A DNA stretch of 16,660 nucleotides from contig JAOXYB010023192.1 in NCBI GenBank assembly GCA_028565635.1, positions 1-16,660 of the forward strand, written 5' to 3'. The translations under genes were made by a program, and so were the position numbers. Each line of letters begins with the position of its first letter. Positions within the stretch are counted from its first letter, which is position 1. Positions 7,723 to 16,375 of the stretch are shown here, in pieces. This stretch comes from Phoronis ovalis. Its lineage: Eukaryota; Phoronida; Phoronidae. The notes beneath the pieces are model-generated. The model made no database searches. It was given only the letters and a program-made list of their open reading frames with translations, and was not told the origin of the DNA.

Positions 7723-8853
7723 CCATTTTTTTTGTATTTTTTGTGTAAGAGCCTTTATTATATAGGTATATGATCTCATGTTTGGTTCCAAGACAACGGC
7801 CTAGAGTGAAGTTAATATCTGCTAGACATGTGTCGATGTCAGCTTGAAAACTTGGTACATGTTGGTAGTGAAAAGGAGGTAAACAGTGAGGTATCCATGA
7901 GTTTTGTACGTTTGATGCCGACAAAAATGTGAGGGCCATTATCTCTGAACTACAGGACTCAGCTTCAGCCTAAGATTGATTTCAATTGTAATCAAGGCAG
8001 CGTATTAAATCAAATGCCTTGTCAGTTTGATGAAGGAGTCAACACGCGACATAGAGAAACTTGTACAGCTTGCATTTGGCTCCTACTTTTTCTATGTGGC
8101 TCATGACCTCCACTCTATCTGTATATGATTCGTCTACATGACCTGGGCGTCATCAACATGATCAAATGGAGTCTGTTTGCTAAAACATTATTCAGAAGCC
8201 CACGATCAGTTTGATGATAGAAATATTGTTCTCATTTTCAAAGAGGGAATGAGAAGTATAGGTTACGGGCAGCCACGAAAGAACAAGATTATTCTGAAAA
8301 TGTTGTTATTCTACCCAAGGCTTCTAAAATTATAAGAAAGGATATTTAGACATAACGGTTTCAACTTTTCTGGTTGTTTCCAACCAGTATGACAAGAAGA
8401 ATCATAAATCCTTCAAGTCTCAAGTATCCGTGTCTATGATCCTAAATGATTTCACCCTGACAAATTAAAGCATGAGGTCCATTAAGCCTATCTACCGATA
8501 GGACATACTTTTCTCTGTACTACTTAGAAGAGGCAATCTGACATGCGTACTAGTATGCAAACCAGACATAATCCGAAACGTACGCGAGTCATCTCTTCAT
8601 GTATTGGTACCTTCATATCCATGTGCAAACAAGAAGTAAGAAACATGCAACAGCTATACCACCAGGCATGGACATCAGTGCTTCCTATGGTAGTCATGTA
8701 GATGGAGGAGTAGATGGCCACTACTGTCTGTGAGCGATTTCACGATGGCGTGTTTTATATAGCTTATCTTCGGAAAGGCCATTTCACACTGAGCCCTAAT
8801 AAGTTAATACCACAATCAAAGCTCTAGCACCTTCGCTGTCTTCTTCCACGGGA
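7723..8853. other. Interior of the large insertion, no clear gene
   Basis: Sequence between the left arm and the recognisable part of the decayed gene. The gene family's N-terminal half would be expected here in plus orientation. Fragments such as KHATAIPPGMDISASYG (about 8650-8700) and MATTVCERFHDGVFYIAYL (about 8714-8770) may be remains, but I cannot align them with confidence. No intact frame is present. Confidence 0.3.
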
Positions 8854-10379
8854 ATGGAATTCGTTTGTTTCAATTGTCTTCTAATAATCTTGCAAGTACA
8901 ATTATATATATTACATGTACCTGATAGAATACCACCATCTGATATCTCAAATCACTCTCTATCTCAGAGTTATGCCTCTTTCCCAGCAGTGGCTTTAAAT
9001 ACCACTACTGTACCTATGCCAACTAGTAATCTGAGACCCACCAAGAGCTGTTTGCTGGAGGCCCAATTCAAGGAATATGACTGGGTCAAGCATAGGCTAC
9101 AACTTCTGGGACAGGATGAATTGACCATGGAAAACGCAATATCTTGGGTTGCTCATGTACTAGAATCTCCAGCTTTGTACGCACTTCTGCCACTATGGCA
9201 TCAATGTCATAAAACAAGCTATTAATTTTCTTAACCTTGTCAAATTCCGGTTGCTACATTTGACAAACCTCTGCTTTGGCAAAGTGTGTGCAGTGGAAAA
9301 ACCATTATTTTGTTACAGGCATGTTCATCAAGTTGCACTTTTAACCTTACTTGATTTCCAGCAGGAAACATTCCTACATTCTGTGGGTTCCCATGATGAT
9401 ACCTCCAAGTTAGTCTGGAAAGACAGTATAAACAGATAGTCCTAATTTCCTGTTCTGGGATTTTATTTTGAGATATGACTCTCATGGACCCTTATCTTTA
9501 TTAGGACTCACAGAGAGAAAAGTAGCAAACTAGCAACCTTTTTGATACTATTAGAAGTATAGGGAACCCATTTCTGGACAATTTCTCTGATCCAGTTACA
9601 ATTGACAGTCGGAACTGCGTGGATGATTCTGTGTCAGTCAAAATAAGAACATTGCTGGAGGATCGAGGCAAAAAACAGTATCAGGATTCGTCAGGAATGT
9701 CATAGACGCACTCGCTCTATCCATGATCACATCAAGAATTCTCTTGCTGTCTTCAGAACTAGATGGAAGGGTCCAATCAAAGCAGGGACAACCGCATAAC
9801 ATCCTTAATAACAATGTTGCCTCTTTAGCCAGCTACAGAGAACAGGAGTGGTGACCTGAAATAATTCTTTAGACATGAAATCCAGTCATTTCTACTTTCG
9901 TTATCAGACTTTGGCAAGCTTTGCCTAGCAACCACGAAGTCTGAACTGCTGAAATGTATTAAGCCTCCTAACCAACCTCAGCTACCTCGTGCATCATTGT
10001 AAAGTCTTAGATTGTGCTGTCATTGGCCACTGCTTGCCTACAACTGTTGTCAGCACATTTGATGATTTTGCACACATGGTTTTTATTATGTACTTGTTGA
10101 GATAGTTTGAGAAAATGCACAGAGTTGACAGCATCTGAGACAGGTATGCGGATAACCAGCAGTGAAAATGAACAGACCATTCCTTCTCTAGAAGGTTTTG
10201 CATGGACTAAGGCAGACAGCGTCTGGCAGCTTATTTGGGTAACGATACCAGAGGTGTCTAAATCATACATTGAGTTTATAAAATGTTCTTACAGAGTAGT
10301 CTATTCCAAGAGCAAGTGTAGAAAAGAAAATTTAGAATACACACTTCTCAGCAGGTGCCACTGCAAGTTAAGAGAGTGA
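8854..10379 (+). pseudogene. Decayed multi-copy invertebrate gene, Cys-rich C-terminus
   Basis: Collinear pieces match, from memory, a large family of 'uncharacterised' proteins repeated in many marine invertebrate genomes. In order: LHVPDRIPPSD (~8910), FKEYDWVKH and ENAISWVAHV (~9070-9160), PALYALLPL, YGINVIKQAINFLN (~9196-9237, next frame), QIPVATFDKPL (~9241-9273), RHVHQV..TLL (~9319), SPNFLFWDFIL (~9444), RTHREK (~9504), IGNPFLDNFSD (~9558), RSIHDHIKNSLAVF (~9713), HEIQSFLLSLSDFGKL (~9877), TTKSELLKCI (~9934), GHCLPTTVVSTFDDFAH (~10022), TIPSLEGFAWTKADS, WVTIPEVSKS (~10238), and a C-terminal KC..........SKCRKENLE....SRCHC with several expected Cys changed to Tyr, Val or Arg. There are many stops and at least four frame changes. 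The stretch between ~9522 and 9540 and the one near 10150 seem to have lost large blocks. The function of the family is unknown to me. Confidence 0.65.
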
Positions 10380-10796
10380 AACAGTCTTCCAAAAGATGTG
10401 TCAAGACACTATGTGGAGAATTTTGTCTATTTTGTATTTTTTGTTTATGTCTTTATATATGGCAAGACATTTAAGTATTATGCTACACTGCCTAATTAGT
10501 TTAATACTGATATTTTAGAACCATAAAGCAATATTCCTGGGTGAGAATAACAATCCAACCATCGTACTACAAACATTAAAAAACAGCTATGTGTATGTTA
10601 TTTGTAAATAATCTATAAAATGTCTTTTTCCGGGAGCCGTCTTGGATATGGTGGCCATATTGAAAAGGAATGAGTATAAATTTTGTTAATTACTTGTTAA
10701 GTCATATTGTATAAGTAACTACATAAAATCTTACAATTCAACGCTGCTTACGCTAGATTTTTTGATAAAATAGTGCTTTTGTAAAAAAGCATTTAG
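10380..10796. other. Interior of the large insertion, 3' of the decayed gene
   Basis: AT-rich noncoding sequence between the Cys-rich end of the decayed gene and the right arm. It includes a short GCCGTCTTGGATATGGTGG motif near 10638-10656 that echoes the CATCTTGGATTTTGG motif of the terminal repeats. Confidence 0.4.
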
Positions 10797-11116
10797 ATCG
10801 TCATATTGGATTTGTCAGCCATTTTGGAATTTTATGATGGCATCTTCATGTATAGCTGTTTAAGAGTCTGTCTTTTATCAAAGCATGCACTATTTTACTA
10901 CTGAGAAATGCTAATGCCCATTTTATAGTGTTTTTTTTTATTTTAGTATATCTAGTTCTTGGCGGCCATCTTGGATTTTGGGGCTCCATAGCAGTACCGG
11001 TAAAAATTCAAGATAGCTCCCACTCCAGATTTGTTACTTGTGATTCAAAGGACCTGCTTGCCAAATTTCATGCTTTTATCCGCTCGGTAAATGTAATTCT
11101 GCTAAGCCACCTGACT
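10797..11116 (-). repeat. Right terminal inverted repeat
   Basis: Inverted partner of 7393-7722. It ends exactly where the reverse transcriptase frame begins. Divergence between the two arms (by eye about a quarter of positions, plus indels) indicates an old insertion. Confidence 0.8.
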
Positions 11117-12030
11117 ATGAAGCGTATTCCACGATAGGTCTGACTAGAGTTGTATAGCATCTAGCTTTAACTGTACGTGGGCAACTGTAGCCAACCACGT
11201 CAGCTGTTTTGGCTCCTGATATACTGTTTATCCGCCGTCACAGGTTACTTAGAAGACATGGTACTTGTCTAGGGCAACTGATGATATTTCTACGTAACAC
11301 ACCAACTGTGCTGTTTGCTTTAGCACAGACACCATGAACGTGATTGTTCCAATTTAATGATTTCTGAAGATTTACACCAAGATACGGCCTCTAATACATG
11401 ATTGTGAATATTATAATCAAATATTATAGGGGTCCTCTTGTTGGTGACTCTGATTACTTGGCACTTTACAGGATGAAATTCCATCAACCAGTCATTCTCC
11501 CACCGCTGGAGACTATCAAGATCTTCCAATTTTTTTATCTTATGATATAAAACACAGTCGTCAGCAAAGAGACGAACATTCAAGGACACTCTGTTGGGGA
11601 GGTCATTAATAAAGAGGAGAAATAAGACAGGACCGAGGACGAAACCCTGCGGTATACGCCAGATGTAACATCACATTCATCCGATCTAGCACTACTGTCT
11701 GCTTGCGAATCCATGTGTTGATGCTTCCGCGTATACCATAGTGATCTAACTTCCTGAGCAGTCTCATGTGTGACACCTTATTAAAAGCCGTAGAGGAATT
11801 CAGCAGTATAATATCTGTCTGCTCATCAAGATCCAGGGAATTTCCTAAGTCCTCGATAGTCAATATCAATTGTGATTCGCAAGACCGTTTTTTTTTTCGA
11901 AAACCATGTTATGCATCACATAATATGTTCAAGTTCTCAAGGTGTTTCATCATGTTTGAGCAGATCACATGCTCTATAGTAATTTACATGATACACAGGT
12001 AAGAGATACTGGTCCAAAACGGTAATAGAT
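11117..12030 (-). pseudogene. Non-LTR retrotransposon reverse transcriptase, broken
   Basis: The minus-strand sequence carries the RT blocks in order: PVSLTCVSCKLL (~12010-11975), then after a frame change MMKHLENLNILCDA and HGFRK (~11955-11890), SCESQLILTIEDLGNSLDLD (~11880-11820), a palm block with FNKVSHMRLLRKLDHYGIRG (~11785-11725), V.PQGFVLGPVLFLLFIND (~11655-11600, after a 2-base insertion at the V-P step), VRLFADDCVLY (~11575-11545) with the catalytic Asp-Asp intact, a thumb block YLGVNLQKSLNWNNHVH (~11390-11340), and KARCYTTLVRPIVEYAS ending at 11119. It looks like the Jockey/CR1 group of non-LTR elements. Several frameshifts and stops make it inactive. It starts abruptly at the RT domain (5' truncated), and its next codons lie at 7348-7392. 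Confidence 0.85.
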
Positions 12031-12366
12031 TAAAAATAAGTTAATAGTAGTATCACACTACTCGGTAACGACGTATAGCCACTTCCTAGGGTACATTTGA
12101 AATGTGTGAAAATTTATTTGAAACAGAACTTACCGAAAAGAACGAAAGAATAAAAAAGATGCTTTCCACCGACTTTCTGAATATCACTCAAATTACCAAA
12201 GGTGTATGGTATTTGCATCTACCTTCATAACAATAAACTAAAAATAATATTTAGTTCACAAAATTTTACACTCAACATAAAACTGTAATACTATTAAATG
12301 GGCAGTAAAGCTGTGTTTAATGTTCCAAAAATTGAAATCTCATTAGCATTTGATATCAGAAGGGGT
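12031..12366. other. Noncoding stretch
   Basis: AT-rich sequence between the RT fragment and the small DNA transposon. I see no recognisable frame or repeat. Confidence 0.35.
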
Positions 12367-12374
12367 AAAGGAAT
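12367..12374. repeat. 8-bp target-site duplication, left copy
   Basis: AAAGGAAT here and again at 12779-12786, immediately outside the two ends of the element at 12375-12778. Confidence 0.85.
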
Positions 12375-12778
12375 CCCTGGGGGTACTCAAAGTTTTTTGA
12401 CTACGGGGATGTGCCGCGGAACCCAATCCAAAATTTTAGCTTGTAGCAAACCCAATCCAATTTTTTTGAAATTTTAGGGTAGCAATCCAAATTTTGTGAA
12501 ATATAAGGGTAGCAATCCAAAATTTTAAAATATTTGAGTAGCAATCCATTTTTACGCAAACTGACTGATACAAACCAAATTCCAAAAATCGTTTTATGGA
12601 TACAAACCTAAAATTAATCAAAATTATTTGCTGTAAGCAGTGGGTAGCAATCCAAATTTTGAATTTCTTTGCGGTAGCAATCCAAAAATTACAGTAAGAA
12701 GTATACAATCCAAATCCAAAAGTTTTAACTGGGCTGCACACCCCCACCAAAAATACCTCGAGTACCCCCCCCCCCGGG
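12375..12778. mobile_element. 404-bp non-autonomous DNA transposon (MITE-like)
   Basis: The ends are inverted: CCCTGGGGGTACTCAAAGT on the left and, on the complementary strand at the right end, CCCGGGGG...TACTCGAGGT, continuing with TTTTTG and a GGGGTGTGC-GC block for about 45 bp. A perfect 8-bp target duplication (AAAGGAAT) flanks it. An 8-bp duplication is typical of hAT and a few other cut-and-paste superfamilies; I do not assign one. The interior is an imperfect array of GTAGCAATCCAAATTTT units (about 12479, 12511, 12538, 12643 and 12674). These translate on the minus strand as repeated WIAT, an artefact and not a gene. It encodes no transposase. Confidence 0.85.
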
Positions 12779-12786
12779 AAAGGAAT
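12779..12786. repeat. 8-bp target-site duplication, right copy
   Basis: AAAGGAAT, identical to 12367-12374. Confidence 0.85.
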
Positions 12787-13309
12787 AGCACCGTAAAGTT
12801 AAATAGATGACACACATGACGCAAATTTAGAATTGCACTGGTGGTACATTGCATTTATTTTGATTTCTCCTTTTCTGTTTATAAACCAAAATTCTTTGAA
12901 TAAACCATTTTAAAACTTTGCGCATTTATTTGCGGTCATACAAGCTTGATCAAACCGATGCCCTGTTGTCAGCTTAATTTCTTTCAAGTTCGCCTCAGGT
13001 TGTTTTTGATGGACACTGTGTTTGCAATGATTAGATTTATAAGTAAAGTTTGCCATGTTATTGAGGAGTACTGTATTCGCAATGATTATAAGTAGGTTAT
13101 AAACGTTTTCTATGTGTAATACTTATGCATCTTAGGTACTGATGCGCTCAATTTTTTCTAAACGCCTTTTTATGTTCACCCGTCTAATTCAGGAAGATCA
13201 GGTAGACAAAAAGTATTCTATTTTAAAAAAAATTTACACTGCTGGTTTGTATTCTCAAAATGGAGGATACAACAGTCATTAAAATAAAATTAGCTCTTAA
13301 GGGTTCCCC
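12787..13309. other. Noncoding stretch with a small direct repeat
   Basis: ACTGTGTTTGCAATGATTA...TATAAGTA at 13015-13045 recurs as ACTGTATTCGCAATGATTATAAGTA at 13070-13094. Otherwise AT-rich and featureless. Confidence 0.5.
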
Positions 13310-13470
13310 GGACTCCACGCCAAATACGGAAGGGGACACCCTTGCTGGACCACCCCCCCCCGCATGACGCTTCAAGGCGTGCGAGCTGCCTCCAGCAGCT
13401 TGGTCCGAGACACATAATTTACTACAAACGCACCCCCCTTTTGAAAAAGTGTCTGACGGCCCTGATCAAA
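13310..13470. repeat. GC-rich repeat block with C-rich motif
   Basis: A GC-rich island in AT-rich surroundings, with a run of ten C at 13351-13360, a CTGCCTCCAGCAG hairpin near 13387-13400, and at its right end (13428-13468) the ACGCACCCCCCTTTTGAAA plus GTGTCTGACGG motif also found at 4733-4772. It is probably a fragment of a dispersed mobile element. Confidence 0.5.
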
Positions 13471-14007
13471 AAAAAGGAAAAGAAATAAAGTGAAGGTAAA
13501 TTACATGGAGTGAATCAGTAACACACTTCTTGTGTCATTACTGCCAGTGATGCAACACACTCAGAAGAATTGGCTGGGAAAGTGTGGAAGAACAATCAGT
13601 TAAAGTAAATTGACGTACCTTCATTTTGGTTACGTGCTATGCATTACTTGCAATGTAAAGTCAATTAATTTGTGAGCTTCAAATAAAAGTATTCCATATC
13701 TGGTCATCAAAATACGTATTTAGGTGCATCATTTTGAAACAAGTATTATATAGAAGATAATTAAGTGTTAGTTATTATACAAACTACTACGGAGACCGGT
13801 TAACAATAGCAAGGTTCAGACTTGCATGGTGGAAGCCGCCAATGTACACCCCGGGATCATAGTTAAGAACTGTCTATCGACATAAAGCAATGTTGTGATC
13901 TTATCTCCGTGTTATCTGTTTAGTTCTTAGTATCATTGTGTTCAAGGACGTAGCCTCTGCTGAGAAATGTCAAGTTGTTAATTTTGGTCCCCTATAGCAT
14001 TTAGCAA
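13471..14007. other. Intergenic region downstream of the Kazal gene
   Basis: I find no frame, splice-consistent exon or repeat here. It follows the poly(A) signal of the Kazal gene. Confidence 0.35.
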
Positions 14008-14013
14008 TTTATT
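14008..14013 (-). terminator. Poly(A) signal of the Kazal gene
   Basis: AATAAA on the minus strand (context AACAATAAATTGC), 146 nt past the TAA stop at 14160-14162. It is the first canonical signal downstream of the stop and sets the likely 3' end near 13985-13995. Confidence 0.6.
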
Positions 14014-14159
14014 GTTAGAAACTGCGTATGTAAGGAGTAAGTGTATGCGAGAACATGGTACATGACAGAAAAACATGGACGAAAGAAAATGAATAGAACA
14101 AAAATACATTTTTGTCAAAAGTATTATCCAACTAATGTTTATACTAAAGACATCGATGT

Positions 14160-14265
14160 TTAAAATGATGGGGGAGCGATGACATCACCAGAGCCTGACT
14201 CTTCAGGTTTGCAATCCACCTTCACGAGTTTTGGGTTTTCACAGCGAGCCTTCTTAAAGGCGCAC
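14160..14265 (-). CDS. Kazal gene exon 6 (terminal)
   Basis: Acceptor TTTTTAG at 14266, then G completing the split ATG codon. It encodes CAFKKARCENPKLVKVDC, the second half of domain 4 (Cys4-Cys6), then a tail with EESGSGD and a final APPSF before TAA. It is too short to stand out as an open frame and was found by matching the domain half and splice phase. Confidence 0.85.
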
Positions 14266-16375
14266 CTAAAAATCGAGTAAAATGGTGCTGCTTATTTAAT
14301 ATTTTTAAAAATGTGAGTGACTTTTAAATGATTTAAAATACATTACTCAGAAAATACTTATCAATATTTTTTAAAGAAACATATAAGTAATGGTTGCCAA
14401 TCAGTAATAATTACATAATATGTAAAGATAGCATTTTAGCAATTTAGTCAGAATAGTTTCATTAAAAAAATTATTTACATATTTCTATGTTTGCCACCAT
14501 CATCATCACAAATATCTCCGATTTTTTTAGGAAAGTAACTGCAATCAACTTCTTTCACTTTGCGGCAACCACCAGAATTCTTGAAATTTTCTCTGAATGT
14601 TTTTTCAGCCGACTTGGTTGGCTTAACAGGTTCATCGGTAGTATAGTCTCCTGACTCTTCAGCGCATTCAACATGCTTCAGAGTTGGGTTCTGGCAACGA
14701 GTTTGTTTGAATTCGCAACTAGAACGCACAATGTACAAACTTAAGGAAATAGGACGTAATAATAGGAATGAGATCCAATGCCATATTTTATCAAACACAA
14801 ATTTATATTTCTTGCAATGTGAAGGCTAGCTGTTTATACTGTCTCATGAGTTGAAAACTGCTAAAGGCAATCTTACATGTTTCTGTATTTGTTGCCTTCT
14901 TTGTCGCAAACGCGCTTTTGTTCCCTCTGAAGACCACAGTCCATATTTTTCACTCTGCGACAGTCACCACTCTGTTGGCGTTCCTGCTCTACAGATTTGG
15001 TAGGTTTGACTGATACTGGAGTTGTTTCTTCTCCGGATTCCTCAGCACATTCTACATGCTCCAAAACTGGATTCTGACAACGAGCTTGTTTGAATTCACA
15101 GCTATAAACAATGGCATTCACAACTAAAAGCAATTACTGAGACAATCAACAAGCACCCAGAAGTTTTCTTCTACTTGTGTATTCTAAAATAGTATTTTCC
15201 TAAATTTTAACAAGTGTACTGTATTACGAATGTGTTACTAGTATATCAGCCAACTGCTAAAATCAGAACATTTTAAAGTTTAAAAACTTATGAGGACACA
15301 GTCTCTTAATATAAAATATTACATGTTTCTGTATTTGTTGCCTTCTTTGTCGCAGACACGTTTTTGCTCCCTTTGAAGACTACAGTCCACATTTTTCACT
15401 TTGCGACAGTCACCACTCTGTTTGCGTTCTTCCTCTACTGACTTAGTTGGTTTGACTGTTTGTGGGGTTGTTTCATCTCCGGATTCCTCGGCGCATGGAA
15501 CTTCAGCTATGTTCCTATTCTGACAGCTGGCTTGACGGAAAGCGCATCTGAAAAAGTGCTTCATGTACGGAGGACCATTACTCCGCCTTCACGTTTAAAA
15601 CATCATAGGCCTATGTGGCATTTATTTTAATCTTATGTTTAGGCATATTCTGTCTAACATCTACAGAACTTTGTTTTTAATACAAAACAAAATAAACGCA
15701 GATAAAACATTGTGAGATGTTATGTCTGGAAAATGGGGAGTTTTAAATGTTGCTACAAATAATTTTAATCATATGTCATTACATACTGATTTTGGTACAC
15801 CTTCCCGTCCGTATCACACTTCTTTTGCTCCGAAAATTTTGAGCAGTCAACATTTTTCACTTTACGGCATGCTCCACTATGGGCAGGCGGCGCAGCAAGT
15901 GCCACTGAAATTTTAAAAAGAAGATTGCTATATGTATTTTGTCTCGTTACCGGTACTTACTTATGTATGAAATATTAAAAACAATTTTACAATTCACAGT
16001 ATTTATGATGAGGTGACATATTACCACTCTAAATAAATCCATCCGTTAGTGCTCCATACCTTCTCAACTAACGTCTGGGCTTAAACATTGTCAATTTTTG
16101 TTATATTCCTTCAATTTAACAAGAGTGTAACAATTACGTCATTAATCCTTTGCCAACCACGCGAGATAACACTTTCTCTCTGCGTGATCCATTGTCGCCT
16201 ACCGCGTCTATTCTATAATTATGATTCATTCTGAATAGGTATGCTTTTGCTTAGAGGACGTCACTATAGATAAACTCTGGCACGACATATTGTGTGTGAT
16301 CGACTCCCTACCCGCTTAGTCCACTGTTATACCTATTATTGTAAGTGGTAATTTGATTGGTTTCAAGACTTTCAT
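14160..16375 (-). CDS. Secreted four-domain Kazal protein, six exons
   Basis: Spliced from exons 16375-16333, 15904-15787, 15547-15323, 15101-14877, 14718-14479 and 14265-14160, the coding length is 957 bp: 318 codons plus TAA, with all junction phases matching. A signal peptide is followed by four Kazal-type domains (C-x7-C-x8/9-C-x6-Y-x3-C-x6-C-x9-C) joined by Glu/Thr/Lys-rich linkers of ~26-35 residues, and a short tail (...DVIAPPSF). Kazal domains bind serine proteases through a loop whose P1 residue is two past the second Cys; here P1 is Lys, Leu, Leu and Tyr in domains 1-4. The Cys4-x6-Cys5 spacing is that of follistatin/agrin-type modules. Each linker has EESG-D/E at a fixed place, like a glycosaminoglycan attachment site. 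Introns cut each domain in the codon before Cys4 in phase 2. Expected role: secreted protease inhibitor or matrix proteoglycan. Only exon 1 is uncertain. Confidence 0.85.
14479..14718 (-). CDS. Kazal gene exon 5
   Basis: 240 bp between acceptor TTCTAG and donor AT|GTAAAT, phase 2 at both ends. It encodes the second half of domain 3 (CEFKQTRCQNPTLKHVEC), a longer linker (EESGDYTT, then KPTKSAEK), and the first half of domain 4 (GCRKVKEVDCSYF). In domain 4 the usually conserved Tyr between Cys3 and Cys4 is His (GGKHRN). P1 is Tyr. It is more diverged than the two exons upstream. Confidence 0.85.
14877..15101 (-). CDS. Kazal gene exon 4
   Basis: 225 bp between acceptor TTTATAG and a consensus donor AT|GTAAGA, phase 2 at both ends. 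It encodes the second half of domain 2 (CEFKQARCQNPVLEHVEC), a linker with EESGEETT and KPTKSVEQ, and the first half of domain 3 (DCRRVKNMDCGLQREQ). P1 is Leu. Same length as exon 3, and most residues are identical. Confidence 0.88.
15323..15547 (-). CDS. Kazal gene exon 3
   Basis: 225 bp between acceptor TTTTTCAG and donor AT|GTAATA, phase 2 at both ends. It encodes the second half of domain 1 (CAFRQASCQNRNIAEVPC), a linker with EESGDETT and KPTKSVEE, and the first half of domain 2 (DCRKVKNVDCSLQREQ, then KEGNKYRN). P1 is Leu. A close duplicate of exon 4, suggesting tandem exon duplication. Confidence 0.88.
15787..15904 (-). CDS. Kazal gene exon 2
   Basis: 118 bp between acceptor AATTTCAG (phase 1 entry) and donor CA|GTATGT (phase 2 exit). 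It encodes ALAAPPAHSGACRKVKNVDC, i.e. the end of a signal peptide (cleavage probably after ALAA) and then the first half of domain 1. P1 is Lys, unlike the other domains. The codon split over the next junction gives Gln in place of Ile or Met. Confidence 0.85.

Larger units (their letters stand above)
7393..11116. mobile_element. 3.7-kb insertion with long terminal inverted repeats
   Basis: The two ends are inverted copies of each other for about 325 bp (7393-7722 and 10797-11116), and both start AGTCAGGTGGCTTA. The element splits a reverse transcriptase pseudogene: RT codons end at 11121 (...EYAS) and resume at 7388 (VAWDPH), both on the minus strand. The flanks are CTGAG (7388-7392) and ATGAA (11117-11121). 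The RT frame needs the plus-strand sequence CTGAA there, so a 5-bp target duplication with one change in each copy fits, while at least the shared TGA is certain. Inside is the decayed multi-copy gene at 8854-10379. No transposase family is recognised. It is a DNA transposon by structure; its superfamily is unknown. Confidence 0.65.

Noticed and set aside
7410-7939. Two minus-strand frames of 84 and 94 codons
   Set aside because: They read through the left terminal repeat of the large insertion and its inner edge.
8524-8721. Open frame of 65 codons, minus strand
   Set aside because: Antisense to the expected orientation of the decayed gene in this insertion; no recognisable features.
12436-12750. 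Open frame of 104 codons with repeated WIAT, minus strand
   Set aside because: Direct translation of the internal GTAGCAATCCAAATTTT array of the small transposon.
14475-14798. Reading the Kazal open frame from its own ATG as a 107-aa gene
   Set aside because: The part before the first Cys is intron; a clear acceptor at 14719 and matching phases show it is an internal exon. The same applies to 14873-15133 and 15319-15564.
15722-15916. Open frame of 64 codons, plus strand
   Set aside because: Antisense to Kazal exon 2 and its intron; the minus strand has the Cys pattern and splice sites.
16140-16205. Possible tRNA-like GC-rich stretch
   Set aside because: No cloverleaf pairing and no B-box (GGTTCGAATCC-like) on either strand.
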